From: Osedax fenrisi
Taxonomy: Eukaryota > Annelida > Polychaeta > Sabellida > Siboglinidae
Assembly (NCBI GenBank): GCA_964019155.1
Contig: OZ025240.1
Span: 24,295,536-24,359,535, forward strand
Reading direction: 5' to 3'
DNA: 64,000 nucleotides
Part shown: one piece after another, positions 46,091 to 57,929 of the stretch
Position numbering within the stretch: the first letter of the stretch is position 1
Layout: each line of letters begins with the position of its first letter
Notes under the pieces: model-generated
What the model saw: the letters and a program-made list of their open reading frames with translations, nothing else
Databases searched by the model: none
Told to the model about the DNA's origin: nothing
Position numbers and translations under genes: made by a program

Positions 46091-49000
46091 TAGTGTAAGA
46101 CTTTTATAAATAAATAATATTTTTGAATAACAATATCAATTACAAATATAAAAGAAACTTTAACTCTAACTCATCATGTTTAAAATAATAGATACTATTA
46201 TAAAATATAATTATAAATGATATAATGGATAAGATATAATAAAATAAAATGTGTATAATAAAATGTAAATATAAATTAAGGAAGTTTATATAAACTGGTA
46301 AAAACATAAAAATGTAAACGAAACTCTATCTCTAACTCATAATTTTTAATAAAATAATATATAATTGTAACATGATAAAAGGTAAATGAAAAAAACAAGG
46401 TAAGGTATAATCAAATTAAATTATATGCATATATGTATAACAAATATAAATATTAATTAAAGACGATAAAGACTAGGTAAATAATGACTTACACCAATAT
46501 TAGTTACTCGAAACAGGTTACGTGATGTTCTAGAAGAACCACGAATACATTTATCTGGATTATAAGTATTTTTGTCAACCTATATTGAATATTAAGTGGT
46601 GATAAATTATTACATCCTCTATATATAAATTTTAATGAATTACATTTGAATAAAGTATCAAATGACCAAATCCTTTTTTTGAATATGAATTCAGAAGATG
46701 ACTATGTATTATTCTTATACGATATATATTGTATTGCTCGATTTTGTAATTGTATTATATATTTATTATTGGAAGCAAACGTATTGCCCCAAATATGGGA
46801 ACAGTAATTAAAATGTGCCATAAAAAGCGATTTAAAAACGTAATTATCTGCATAAAGTATATTTTTTAAATATTTTGATATTTTTCGTAGGTCTATATAT
46901 ATTAATAATAAAATCGTTCCCAAAACCGAACCATGGAGTATTCTATATTTAACTTTAATAAAATCCGATAAACAGTTATCATATTCAAAACATTGACTTC
47001 TATTTGATAAATAACTTTTATATATATCCAGTGCTGAACACGAATACCATAATATTCAAGTTTTTGATATAAAATATCATGATCAATTGTATCAAATGCC
47101 TTTTTCAGATCTAACGCTCATTTTTTTAATTTTCCAGAATGTCATTAATATATTAATAATGTATACATTCTATTACATCAGCTGTCGATATGCCTGATCT
47201 AAAACCATATTGAGACTTATGTATTATGTTATATTTCTCCAGAAAGTTATTTAAACGATATTTAATAGCGTTCTCATATAACTTTGCTATTTGAGGCCTT
47301 AGAGAGATTGGCCTAAATTAAGCATATCATTTTTTGAACCAGATTTATATAATGGTATAATTTTTTAAACGCACTGGGAAATACTCCTTCAACTAAGCCT
47401 CTGTTAAAAATATTGGATAATATAACATACATTTCGGATTTAATATATTTAAAATAAATCATATTCATATAAATAATATCAGTTATATTCAGTTATATAG
47501 TTCAATTATATTAACAATTTTACGGAAGTTATAGAAGTTATTAATAATGAATAATTATTCCTTTCGCATTGAGTATCATATATATTTATATTATCTGGTC
47601 ATCTATTAAATTTGCTAATTTTGTATCAATATTACCTATGGTAATATTGATTTTTTTTAAATATCAAAATGAGGCTCTTTACTACTACTTATATATTCAT
47701 TATTATTTTTTTTATTTTTTGTATTAAGCAAGTTAATAATAATGAATTTGTTATATTATCATCAAACATATCATGAAAATATTGCTTTTTTTTAAATCTT
47801 AATAATTTATTTAATATATTTTTATATTTCTTATATAGGACAGGATGGTTTATTTATACACCAAATATGGTAAAGCAAGATTACCCTCACTGGTGTTGTG
47901 TATATTATATATTATCTCATTACTTTCTGTATAATTTTTTTTTGTATTTAACAAACAACTTATGTTTATCTCGAATTGATTTAATGATAGAATCCCATAA
48001 ACAAGGTTTGATTATTTTTTTATTATATTTTTTTCTTCTTTTAACTAATGAGCATGTCTTATTGTAAATATTAGAAAGATCGTTTAAAAATATATTAACC
48101 AAATTATTTAAATCTGTATTTTTATTATCATTCAACTCCAATCAAAATTTATAATGTTATTACGCAAGGAAATGATACTATAATTATTTATTAAGCGTAT
48201 ATACGCTCATAATCAAATAATTGATTAAATGTAGTATACTTATTATTACAATATAAATTAAAACATTAACAAATCGGATAATAATCACTAATATCCGAAT
48301 ATATTATTACTGCTTTAATAGAATAATTTTTAATATTGGTATATATGTTATCGATCAGTGTTTCATATATCATATTATTATTTTTTACAACTCGTGTTGC
48401 TTTATTTATTAAAATAAAACAGTTTAAAGAATACATTAAATCAATAAACAATGTTATATCATTAAAACGATTATGATCAAATAAATTTATATTAAAATCC
48501 CCCCCTAAAATTATTTGACTATCATTTGGTAAATAATAAAAAATGAATTGTATATTATTTATGAAATCCACAGAAATATTGGTTAGATCTATAAATATCA
48601 CTTATAATAATTTCACTAGTTAACAAATATTTTTTATTATCAAATATTTGTATTGTTGCAATATCACATATCCCTTCATCGGAGAAATATGGTTTTTCTA
48701 TTACTTCATATTTTAAATCATTATTAATATACAATGATACAACACCTCATCTCCTTTTTTACGAATAGTATGAATTGAATTTAATTCTGTATCTTATAAA
48801 GATTTTATTTTTTATTTTAAGCCATGTTTAAGTTATAATAATAACTGAAAATTTAAATTTACCATGTCTAACATATTACTAATTTTATCATTATTAGCGA
48901 TAATACTTCGTGCATTTACATTTTTAATCGAAATTCGTTTGTAAAACTTGTTTTGAAAAAATCATTTAATTCCTCAAAATCATAGTAAAGTTTAATTTCT

Positions 49001-49110
49001 TTTGGTAATTGCATATTATCAGTATCATTAGTATAATTAGTATTAATATATCTAAATATATAGCCAGGCATGTTTATTATATAAAATGTACCACTACCTG
49101 TTTACATCAT
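46090..49110 (-). pseudogene. Decayed Jockey/CR1-like LINE, minus strand
   Basis: Read on the minus strand from right to left. Endonuclease at 48601-48266: ILGGDFNINLFDHN, LIDNIYTN and SDISDYYPI, where an S-D-H box is expected but reads S-D-Y. A linker at 48141-47920 is rich in Lys and Asn. RT pieces: KSQYGFRSGIST near 47190-47215, GSVLGTILL near 46905-46935 and LYADN near 46850 where FADD is expected. The C-terminal NYCSHIWGNTF is near 46795-46825. A 3' region with ~180-bp tandem units (CTCTAACTCAT) lies at 46150-46480. Many stops. Confidence 0.75.
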
Positions 49111-49161
49111 GTATATTTAACAAATAACATACAATTATATAAATGATAAATATATATATAT

Positions 49162-49642
49162 CAAAGATTTTGCGAAGCAAAGATATAACACTCCCTATGC
49201 ATGCAACGTAATTTAGTAATATACCCAACCGCTGCTAGCAGTAGTATCGAAATCACTGAAATAGATTTAGGTTCGGCTCTGTTTGCATACAACAATGTTT
49301 TCATTGCTCTATTAAATTACATGCAATATAAATGAGCTTTTACTCACTAAATATATACTTATAGCAATATATAATTACTTATAGCAATATATAATTAAAA
49401 CATACATATCATATTTGTTTGTTATATATTAGTAATGAACACTTAGTTTTCATCATAAAAATATTAATTTAAAGCATATTATTTAACATTTTAAAAGTGT
49501 ATAGTTAAATACAAATTTACATTATAAACAACGCATAGTTCCTAAAAGTAACCCGCTATAGGTGGCACCAGGGTATTTTGTATACAAATTCGAATTACAC
49601 GATTTCGCGTAAGTGTTATATCTTTCCTTCGGAAAATCTTTG
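49162..49642 (-). mobile_element. TIR MITE family copy B
   Basis: 481 bp in the opposite orientation to copies A and D. The left TIR has the hairpin TTTGC-GAA-GCAAA and the right TIR has TTTCC-TTC-GGAAA. Both TIRs continue with GATATAACACT (or inverse). Flanked by TATAT on both sides. Internal landmarks match the other copies (CTGCTAGCAGTAGT, TTACATGCAATATAAA). No coding capacity. Confidence 0.85.
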
Positions 49643-50015
49643 TATATATCCTATAAATAAAATATATTTATACAATTTATAAAAATAATTATTAATATAT
49701 ATATAAATAAAATATATTTATACAATTTATAAGAATAATTTTTTTAGTTATATAATGTTGAAGAAAAAAAATGTAATACTGAATAAGCCTGGAGTGAATA
49801 CAAAATAAACCTGAATTGAATAAAATGAAATAAAAACTAGATAATTTTAAATTTTGTTAAAAAAACTTGTTAAAACGTGTATGTAAATGCAATACATTTT
49901 AAATGTTATTAATTAATGGAATGTAAAAATGTAATACTGAATAAACCTAATGTGAGTAAAAAATAAATTAAAATATATAACTGTTTAATACTTGTATATG
50001 TAAATGCAATCAATT

Positions 50016-50074
<59 letters not shown>

Positions 50075-50395
50075 ATTTTATGAATGTACATTCCAGAATT
50101 AAATATAAAGTATGAATGCAATATAAGTATAATCAATGAAGTAATGACACGAAATATATAATAAATTATACACAACATATTTGAATTTAATTAATATATT
50201 CATTCAATTGATTAATAATATTTATTGTGATTATTTATTTTTAATCTTCTTTATTATTATTTATATATATATACAGTATCTTTATATATCCACGTTTTAT
50301 TTATTTTTCCTTATTTTCTTAATTGTCTTGTTTTATAAAATATATTATGTGTATTGTGAGGTAATTTCTGGCTTATATATAAATTAGTATCAATA
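49643..50395. repeat. AT-rich DNA with a ~160-bp imperfect tandem duplication and (TA)n
   Basis: AATGTAATACTGAATAA.CCT near 49769 recurs near 49929, each followed by CTTGTATATGTAAATGCAAT-like sequence. A (TA)n tract lies at 50021-50071. No gene. Confidence 0.6.
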
Positions 50396-50815
50396 TAATT
50401 TATTTTTGTTTTTAAATATTTTTAATTTAGTTTCTAAACTATCGAACTTAATTATATATTTAGTACACGTATCTATATCATCTGAATCATCATCTGATTT
50501 TGTATTGGTATTAGTATTTAATTTATGTATATGTAATATATTATTATATGATAACTTTGTATCCGATTTTGTATTTATAAAATCTGTAAAAGTATTTGTA
50601 TTATTAAAATCAGTTTTTAAATTGGAATCTATATTTGTATTTGTAAATATTATATTATATGCTATATCTTTATTTTTCTCAATATCCTTAAGTATATCGG
50701 TTATAGTAATACTATTATTATTTTGTATTTGATTATTATTAATTGATTCTTTATATATATTATTTTCTTTGTTAAATTGAAAATTATTGTAGTTTGATAA
50801 TCAACTTTATCATTT
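50396..50815 (-). pseudogene. Hydrophilic Asn/Asp/Lys-rich frame, possible LINE ORF1 or N-terminal piece
   Basis: The minus strand is open for about 135 codons, with NNNNSITITDILKDIEKNKD, TNTKSDDDSDDIDTC and KFDSLETKLKIFKNKNKLY before a stop. The hydrophilic composition is more protein-like than the hydrophobic plus-strand frame at 50406-50732. It lies upstream of, and in the same orientation as, the LINE at 46090-49110, with MITE copy B between them. Assignment is tentative. Confidence 0.35.
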
Positions 50816-50909
50816 AATTTATTTAATATTATCAGATAATAAAAAAAATGTATATATATTATTAATACTTTTATATTATAATTATAATCACTTAAGTGAT
50901 AATATAACA

Positions 50910-50981
50910 ATTTATTATATTATACTTTATAAAATAATTATATATTTGTGAAAAACATTATTTTATTGGATTTAAACATAT

Positions 50982-51024
<43 letters not shown>

Positions 51025-51702
51025 AATTTAAGGGTATTTTAATGCTGATTATACATGAAGTATATTTAAATATATATTAATTATATAAATGCATATATAC
51101 AATATATTACATGTTCACGTTATACAAACGATGTGCATATATTAATAATATCATTAATATGTTGTATATTTATAACTTAATTACGTATATACGCTATATA
51201 TTATTATCACATTTTTCTCTCGATTATAAATAGAGTATATAAATGCACCGTCATCTTCTTTAAAGATTCGACGAGAGTATGCGTGATTATACGAGATTAT
51301 GCGAGCGGACATCACTGAGGACATTTAGATCGAGCCATACACCTGCCATCGTGCCACACCGGAAAGGCAGGTTTACACACGCACCTCTCTTTACACATCA
51401 TTATGCATGGTTGACTTTCCTGGCATGTTTCCACGCACGGGGAAGCGCACTTTTGCCACCTCTGATCGGCTGGACATTTAGCTATACGGTGATGTTAATA
51501 ATGTTCCGGTTAACAAATTGACGTGTAATATTAATGTAATTTAATGTAAATATTAATATTAATGTTAATCGTGTAATTTAGTAATAATTATTACAGTAGT
51601 GTATGTAGTACGATAATGATTATAGTGTTGTACATGTGATGATAATAGTTTAAAAGGGGAACATAATATATGTAAAGATGGAGATATAACGGTGAAATAG
51701 GA

Positions 51703-51743
<41 letters not shown>

Positions 51744-51847
51744 ATATGTATATATATATAATATAATATTTGTCTAATATATATAAATATATATATATAT
51801 ATATAATATATATACGTATATATATTTATATATATAAAGAGAAATAT

Positions 51848-51892
<45 letters not shown>

Positions 51893-51930
51893 ATATATTT
51901 ATTTATTTATCTTTATGTATGTATATATAT
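50910..51930. other. Intergenic DNA with a GC-richer island at 51240-51525
   Basis: The island follows TATAAAT boxes (51223-51245) and contains an 80-codon frame starting at 51279 (MRDYTRLCERTSLRTFRSSH..). I do not recognise it, and no cysteine pattern or signal peptide is evident. The rest is (TA)n (50989-51020, 51706-51740, 51790-51900). Confidence 0.4.
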
Positions 51931-51932
51931 AT

Positions 51933-53516
51933 TAGTGATCTAAAATGAGCCAAAATTCTCTGCTTCGAAACAACTGAAACATCCAAAATATATGATTCGA
52001 ATCATTCGAATCATCCTAAATTGTCGCTTCGAACCGAATCCAAAATATATGATTCGAATCATTCGAATCATACTAGTGTCGCTTCGAACAGAATCCAAAA
52101 TATATGTTTCGAAACATCTGAAACATCCTAATTTGTCGCTTCGAATGGCTCTAACCTCAATATTAGAGAATAAAGTTGATGCGTATGTACAAAGTATATA
52201 CATGCATGGTGCGCTTAACAAGTTATGGAGAGATCACGTTACAAATAAGGAGTTGTACGGCAGAATCCCAAGAATAACAGATACAATACGACATATTAGT
52301 GTTGTAACCGGACCCTCCTTTCATTGTATCAGTATCATTCAATTCAAAAAATATAATTATCGGTATCGTATCAATTCAAAAAATCAAAGTATCAGTATCG
52401 TATCAGTATCATAAATAATTTTGTTAATTATCAGTATTGTATCAGTACACTATAGTATGTTGGACATTTTCAGATTGTTCACTCATTCGAAGTTTTCGAA
52501 TAGTAATTATATACATTTCGAAGGTTTCAAATAGTATTATTTTTGTTAAATTATGTAATCGAAGTTTTCAAATATTAAAATTATTCTTTTCGAAGGTTAA
52601 AAAATGAAAATTATTCATTTCGAAAGTTTCAAATAGTGAATATATTCATTTCGAAAGCTTCAAATAGTAAATAATAGTCATACCCAACCGGTCATTGCTC
52701 AGTTTTTGATTGTTTGCCTATCTATTATTTATTAAGTATAGCTATTCATGATTCTACATTGCTAGTATATACAATTAAATAAATTTTAGCTAAAATACAA
52801 ACAAATGTAGACAAATAATTTAAAAATACAAAAAATATGTCAAAATATATTTTAAAAAAAATTTCAAAAAATAATATAAAAAATATAATATTTATATATT
52901 AAAATAATATTTCAAAAATTAGAGGAAAAATATAAAAAAAATTCAAAAAATATAAAAAAATATTACAAAATATATTTTTTTAAATATCTAATAATATTTT
53001 TAAAATATAATAAATATTTCAAAATATATTTAACAAAATGTTGAAAAATATTTTTTATAGATATTTAACTAATATATTATTATAAATTCAATTACTTTGC
53101 TTATATTATAATATAAAGATTATATATATAAATCAAACTTATATAAGAAATAATATTATAATATTATATTTCCGTATTTAGTAAATACTATATACAATAT
53201 TTATTAAATTTTAATATAATTGTATAGTTCAAAAGTCATTTTTATAGACATTTAACTAATATATTATTATAAATTAAATGTATTTGCTTAGTTTATAAAT
53301 AAGTTATACATATTAGTGATTGTTACTTGACATCGTTTATAAAATAATCCATTTGATAAAATATTTATACAATTTAATTTAATTTTTATAAATGTAGCGA
53401 ATTCTTTAAAATTCCAAAGATAATAAACATATTCGAGCTATATTACTGGCTCGGCTCGTTCGAGCCAATATCAAACTCGACTCGACTCGAAAAACTCGGC
53501 TCGTTTTAGATCACTA
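51933..53516. mobile_element. hAT-like TIR element, non-autonomous
   Basis: The left end is TAGTGATCTAAAATGAGCC (51933) and the right end is GGCTCGTTTTAGATCACTA (53516), with one mismatch. Both flanks are ATATATAT, compatible with an 8-bp hAT target duplication but inside TA repeats. The interior has many TTCGAA/TTCGAAACATC words (51960-52145 and 52480-52675), a LINE scrap and AT-rich DNA, with no transposase. It sits at the inner border of the right arm. Confidence 0.75.
52150..52310 (+). pseudogene. RTE-like LINE scrap inside the hAT-like element
   Basis: The plus strand reads LNKLWRDHVTNKELYGRIPR followed by ITDTIRH, matching the C-terminal region of the LINE at 171-2765 (LNKTWKQHLTNKELNGKI). 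Nested, fragmentary. Confidence 0.7.
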
Positions 53517-53816
53517 ATATATATATACAATACATAAAAGTTTATTATATATATATATATATATATAATTTTACAATACGAGTCATTAAATAATATATAC
53601 AAATTAATGATATATGATATTACTATTGTTATATATTATTCATTATCATTAGCCTGTGTTCATGGTGTAATACTTAAATACTTATTTAGTGATTGATTTA
53701 CAATATTAGTGACCTACTTTTATGTATATATAGGCTTTTTATGATTGTAGGTGTTAATATATATATACTATGCTTATATATATATATATTATATGTGTAG
53801 TATGTTTATATGTATA

Positions 53817-53857
<41 letters not shown>

Positions 53858-53978
53858 TCATTAAAGGTTAACAGCTTTTAGGTATAAAGCCCACATAGGA
53901 CATGGTATGGGAAATAAAAGACATACAACGGGTATTATAAGGACATGAGAAAGACACGTCAATTACACGACAATACTA

Positions 53979-54278
53979 CTAACGTTCACACTTGGGTAGT
54001 GGAGGACATGGCGCCTTTACGCATAACACACTGAAATCAGGGAAACATGCTTCATCGTCGTTACATTGGAAGTTCTGTAATGAAGTATAATTGATATATA
54101 TTTATATTATACATATATGTATAATATAATATCATAATGTGGTATCATCCTATATATAAATACTTCCTTAAACACCGGTTATAGCCTACTACCTAAAGTA
54201 TGTGATATATAGTAATACTATAGTATAAACTATATTTTATAACATAATATGTTTATTCGTTATAAGTCACTAAAGTGC

Positions 54279-54333
<55 letters not shown>

Positions 54334-54708
54334 ATTTTATGGTATTTAATTTATAATTTACTTTATTAAAGCATTAATGAATATGAAGTATTTATATATA
54401 TCAACATGTAGTGTTGTTATTATCATTGATTACGTAATATTAAACAGGACAATATAGTTTAATGAATGAATGAATGGATGAATGAATATAGATATATATA
54501 TATATATATATAATCCGTATTAATAGCTTTAATTATTACTTTGTATTTAAGTCGATTACTTATATATTATGTTATATATACCTATAGGTTATAACTTTAT
54601 ATGTTATAGATATATTTAAACAATATTATCTCGTGTTAATATGTGTACAAATATTAGATAATGAATCCAATATTTTAAAATAACAGTGTTATATTTTATT
54701 AATAATGT

Positions 54709-54755
<47 letters not shown>

Positions 54756-55533
54756 ATGCTGAGCACATATAATACAAAATATAATAGATAAAAATATTTG
54801 ATACAAAAATATATAAAAATTAGTATATTGAGAAATTACATATATGTAATTTCTCAATATATATATTGTGTTTTTATATATAGTTATATAATGATATTTT
54901 ATTAACCTTGCATGGATCTCTGCATACACACACTCCAGCTTTTATTTCAGTAGGATATGTTCCTTCTGTACAACTATCACATTCAGGCTTTTTAGGTTTG
55001 AAATTAATACAACCTATTGAAAATAATATTAATTAAAAACAATATAAAAGACATGAACGTAAAATACATATAATATATATATATATAAACTGCCGCTAAA
55101 TAAACTAATTTAGAAATCCCCTAGCTCACATAGTATACAAGTTATATATCAATAATTAATCTATCAGTATATATGTAAATATAAACATAACAATGTATAT
55201 TACGGGATTCGACTTAATTGTATTTTCTATTCTAATAGTTAATATAATTTATATAAATTTAATAAATAATATGATAATCTTATAATATAAATAATTATAT
55301 TGCTTCATATATGTATCGTATATCAACATATATGTTAATTTACGATACATACTATATATATAGTGTAAATAGAGGATATATAGTGAGATTTATAAAGTTT
55401 ACTATGTCATATAATTATTATTATATGGTATTATTTCATATGCATATAGTGTATTAGTATTATATTATAATATAAACGAACCGTCACAAATCACTACCAA
55501 TAAACATATGGTAACTATAAAGTATCTCGACAT
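53979..55533 (-). CDS. Secreted cysteine-rich peptide gene, right-arm copy (3 exons)
   Basis: Minus-strand exons 55533-55482, 55013-54907 and 54074-53979 give 84 residues with all phases intact. Exon 1 differs from the left copy by two bases (Leu to Ile, and a silent change). The middle exon is three codons longer and differs at many residues (CINFKPKKPECDSC versus CINLRFSRHCTSC; CVCRDPC versus CVCKYPC), yet keeps all six cysteines. Exon 3 is identical to the left copy over all 96 bases. The upstream ATG of the left copy is ACG here, so the start is the MSRYF methionine. Function not assigned; secretion is supported by the signal peptide. Confidence 0.75.
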
Positions 55534-55608
55534 AGTCGTTGTCAATATCGTGTATGTTATAATGGTGAAGTAGTAGTAGGTAATATGGCTAATTAATGAT
55601 AGCACTCG

Positions 55609-55637
55609 TATTTATAGTAAATATACGCCGTCACGTG
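55609..55637 (-). promoter_or_regulatory. TATA box plus E-box of the right peptide gene
   Basis: TATAAATA (minus strand, 55616-55609) and CACGTG (55632-55637), with the same spacing as in the left copy. Confidence 0.65.
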
Positions 55638-55674
55638 GTAAAGGGTCGAAGGTTACCGCCCGTTGTCCTCGTAT

Positions 55675-55710
55675 CATAGAGTTAGAGAGACATTTCTCTC
55701 TAACTCTATG
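55675..55710. repeat. Perfect hairpin CATAGAGTTAGAGAGA
   Basis: 16-bp perfect stem, 4-base loop CATT. It lies upstream of the right peptide gene and is absent from the matching position in the left arm (near 6490), so it is an insertion or a loss. Confidence 0.85.
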
Positions 55711-56345
55711 CCTCGTATACACATTATGGTATTATAATATATACACCCATATAATATATACCGGAAACACACTATATTGTATCGTCCGCATTTTATATTA
55801 TTTTACAGCATGTTTATTGCCTATTCGAGCACAAATAGAATTTTCGATATAGTGTACATTTATATATGTTACATGAGTTCTATAAGTTATATACTATAGG
55901 TTATATACTAGATCATTCGAACGCGAATTATAATTCGAACGTTGACATAATACGGATACAACTTATTGGTCGAAATGGTACCGATAGGAGATATCTCGTT
56001 ACCCTTGTTTACATAGTCGCTAGCGTCCATTGAGTGATGAGTCATCACTGATGACTATGCTATGATTCATCCTGACTATGAGGTATAAGTAGGTCACCCA
56101 TACACGATACGTCGTATCTATACCAGCGTAATGTTTTTATTGTGGTCTATATTTCAGATAGCTAATCACACGACTAATATATACAATTACCAACGATGAT
56201 ATATTACGATGATATGGAACATCTACTATATCATGTGTTATAAACAAACGTATCATGTGTAATTAACCCATCAATCACTTATACATAAATAATATGTAAT
56301 GCATACACACGCATATATGCATATTAAACCCCCCATATATGGTAT

Positions 56346-56419
56346 TATATTCTAATATATAATTCGTCATGTATTTGGTATATTTACAGTGTATATTAAC
56401 TTTAATTTTTTATATATAA

Positions 56420-56466
<47 letters not shown>

Positions 56467-56510
56467 TATACATATATGTGTATATGTATATTGTTATATA
56501 AAGCGGGTTT
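56346..56510. other. TA-rich spacer
   Basis: (TA)n with ATATATACATATATG variants between the right arm and the PIF/Harbinger element. Confidence 0.5.
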
Positions 56511-56512
56511 CA

Positions 56513-56640
56513 CATTACGGATATTCTAGCGATGATTTTAGCGATATCGCTATTGATAGGAGGCGTGATAGGAGGCGTGTCGCGCGCTAATCGATATCGC
56601 TCAAATTGATTAAAATGGTTTCACATTAAAGAAAAAATTA
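56513..56640 (+). repeat. Probable PIF/Harbinger 5' terminal region
   Basis: GCGGGTTTCACATTACGG at about 56512, followed by the perfect palindrome TAGCGATATCGCTA, GATAGGAGGCGTGATAGGAGGCG and a second GGTTTCACATTAAAG near 56619. GTTTCACA-type ends are usual in PIF/Harbinger elements. The matching right TIR was not found. Confidence 0.55.
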
Positions 56641-57287
56641 ATAAATTTTCCAATGCAATTATTCTTTTTATCACTTAGGATGCGATAGTTTACAATACAT
56701 TATTTAATACAAAAATTCAAAAATACAAATATAGCTTGTTAACAAATTTGAATTCGAAATTTATATTAAGAATATGTATACTCAAATTATTACTACTGCA
56801 GTTATTATATTGCTTTTAAAAAAAAGGATTATTAAAACTAAGAGAAAAAGAATATAGGTGAAAGAGTTGATAAGACAGCGAGATAGGATTAGTGCTGGTT
56901 CTACAGGACTAATAACAGAACTAAGAAATGATCATAAAAGAGATTATTTTAATTTTTTAAGGATGGATATAAATGTATTTAACGATCTTGTCAATAAATT
57001 GACTCAAATTATAGGCAAAATACAAAATTGCGAAAGTGTATTTCCGTAGAAAACAAATTGGCTGTAACATTGAGGTACATTGCAACCGGTGAAACATTTA
57101 CGAGTCTTCATTTTCAATTTCGGATGGGAATTTCGACTATTTCTACATTCATACCAATTGTACTGAATACTATTTATAGTGTGTTAAAAGACGAATATAT
57201 GAAAGTAAGTATATTTTAAATTATACAATGTATTAATTTTAAAAGTATAAATTCGAAATTAAAAATAAATATAATATTAAATTTAAT

Positions 57288-57482
57288 AAATTAATTTAAA
57301 TTAACTAAATTAATTTAAATTAACTAAATTAATTTAAATTAACTAAATTAATTTAAATTAACTAAATTAATTTAAATTAACTAAATTAAGTTAAATTAAC
57401 TAAATTAATTTAAATTAACTAAATTAATTTAAATTAACTAAATTAATTTAACTTAACTAAATTAATTTAAATTAACTAAATT
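57288..57482. repeat. 19-bp tandem repeat inside the transposase intron
   Basis: About ten copies of TAATTTAAATTAACTAAAT with few changes. It fills most of the intron, ending 13 bases before the acceptor. Confidence 0.9.
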
Positions 57483-57929
57483 ATATTTATTCTAGGTACC
57501 CAATACCCAAGAAGAATGGATAGAGATTACCGATAAATTTCAGGAGTTATGGCAAACACCTAATTGTATCGGAGCTATTGATGGGAAGCATATCGAAATA
57601 CAAGCAATCAGAAGTAAAGGATCTCTTTACTTTAATTATAAATTAACAAATTCAATAATTGTAATGGCACTCGTAGATGCAGATGCAAAATTTATTTATG
57701 TAGATGTAGGGTGTAACGGGCGAATATCGGATGGAGGGGTTTTTGATAATTGTACATTATCAAAATTATTGAGTTCTTCAAATAATGAATTAAATATTCC
57801 TGATCCTAAACCCCTTCCTGGTAGAAGTATGCCGATCCCCTATTATATTACAGCTGACGATGCATTTCACTAAAAAAATACCTAATGAAGCTAATACCAC
57901 ATAGAAAACTAACTAATCAAAATAGAATA

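Larger units (their letters stand above)
53525..56345 (-). repeat. Right arm of the inverted segmental duplication
   Basis: Reverse-complement homologue of 2775-11190, containing the second secreted-peptide gene, its promoter and flanks. It is shorter because the insertions in the left arm are absent. Arm-specific additions include the hairpin at 55675-55710 and different (TA)n lengths. Confidence 0.8.

Noticed and set aside
50406..50732. 108-codon hydrophobic plus-strand frame
   Set aside because: The opposite strand in this interval is more protein-like (hydrophilic, Asn/Asp/Lys rich); the plus frame looks like its shadow.
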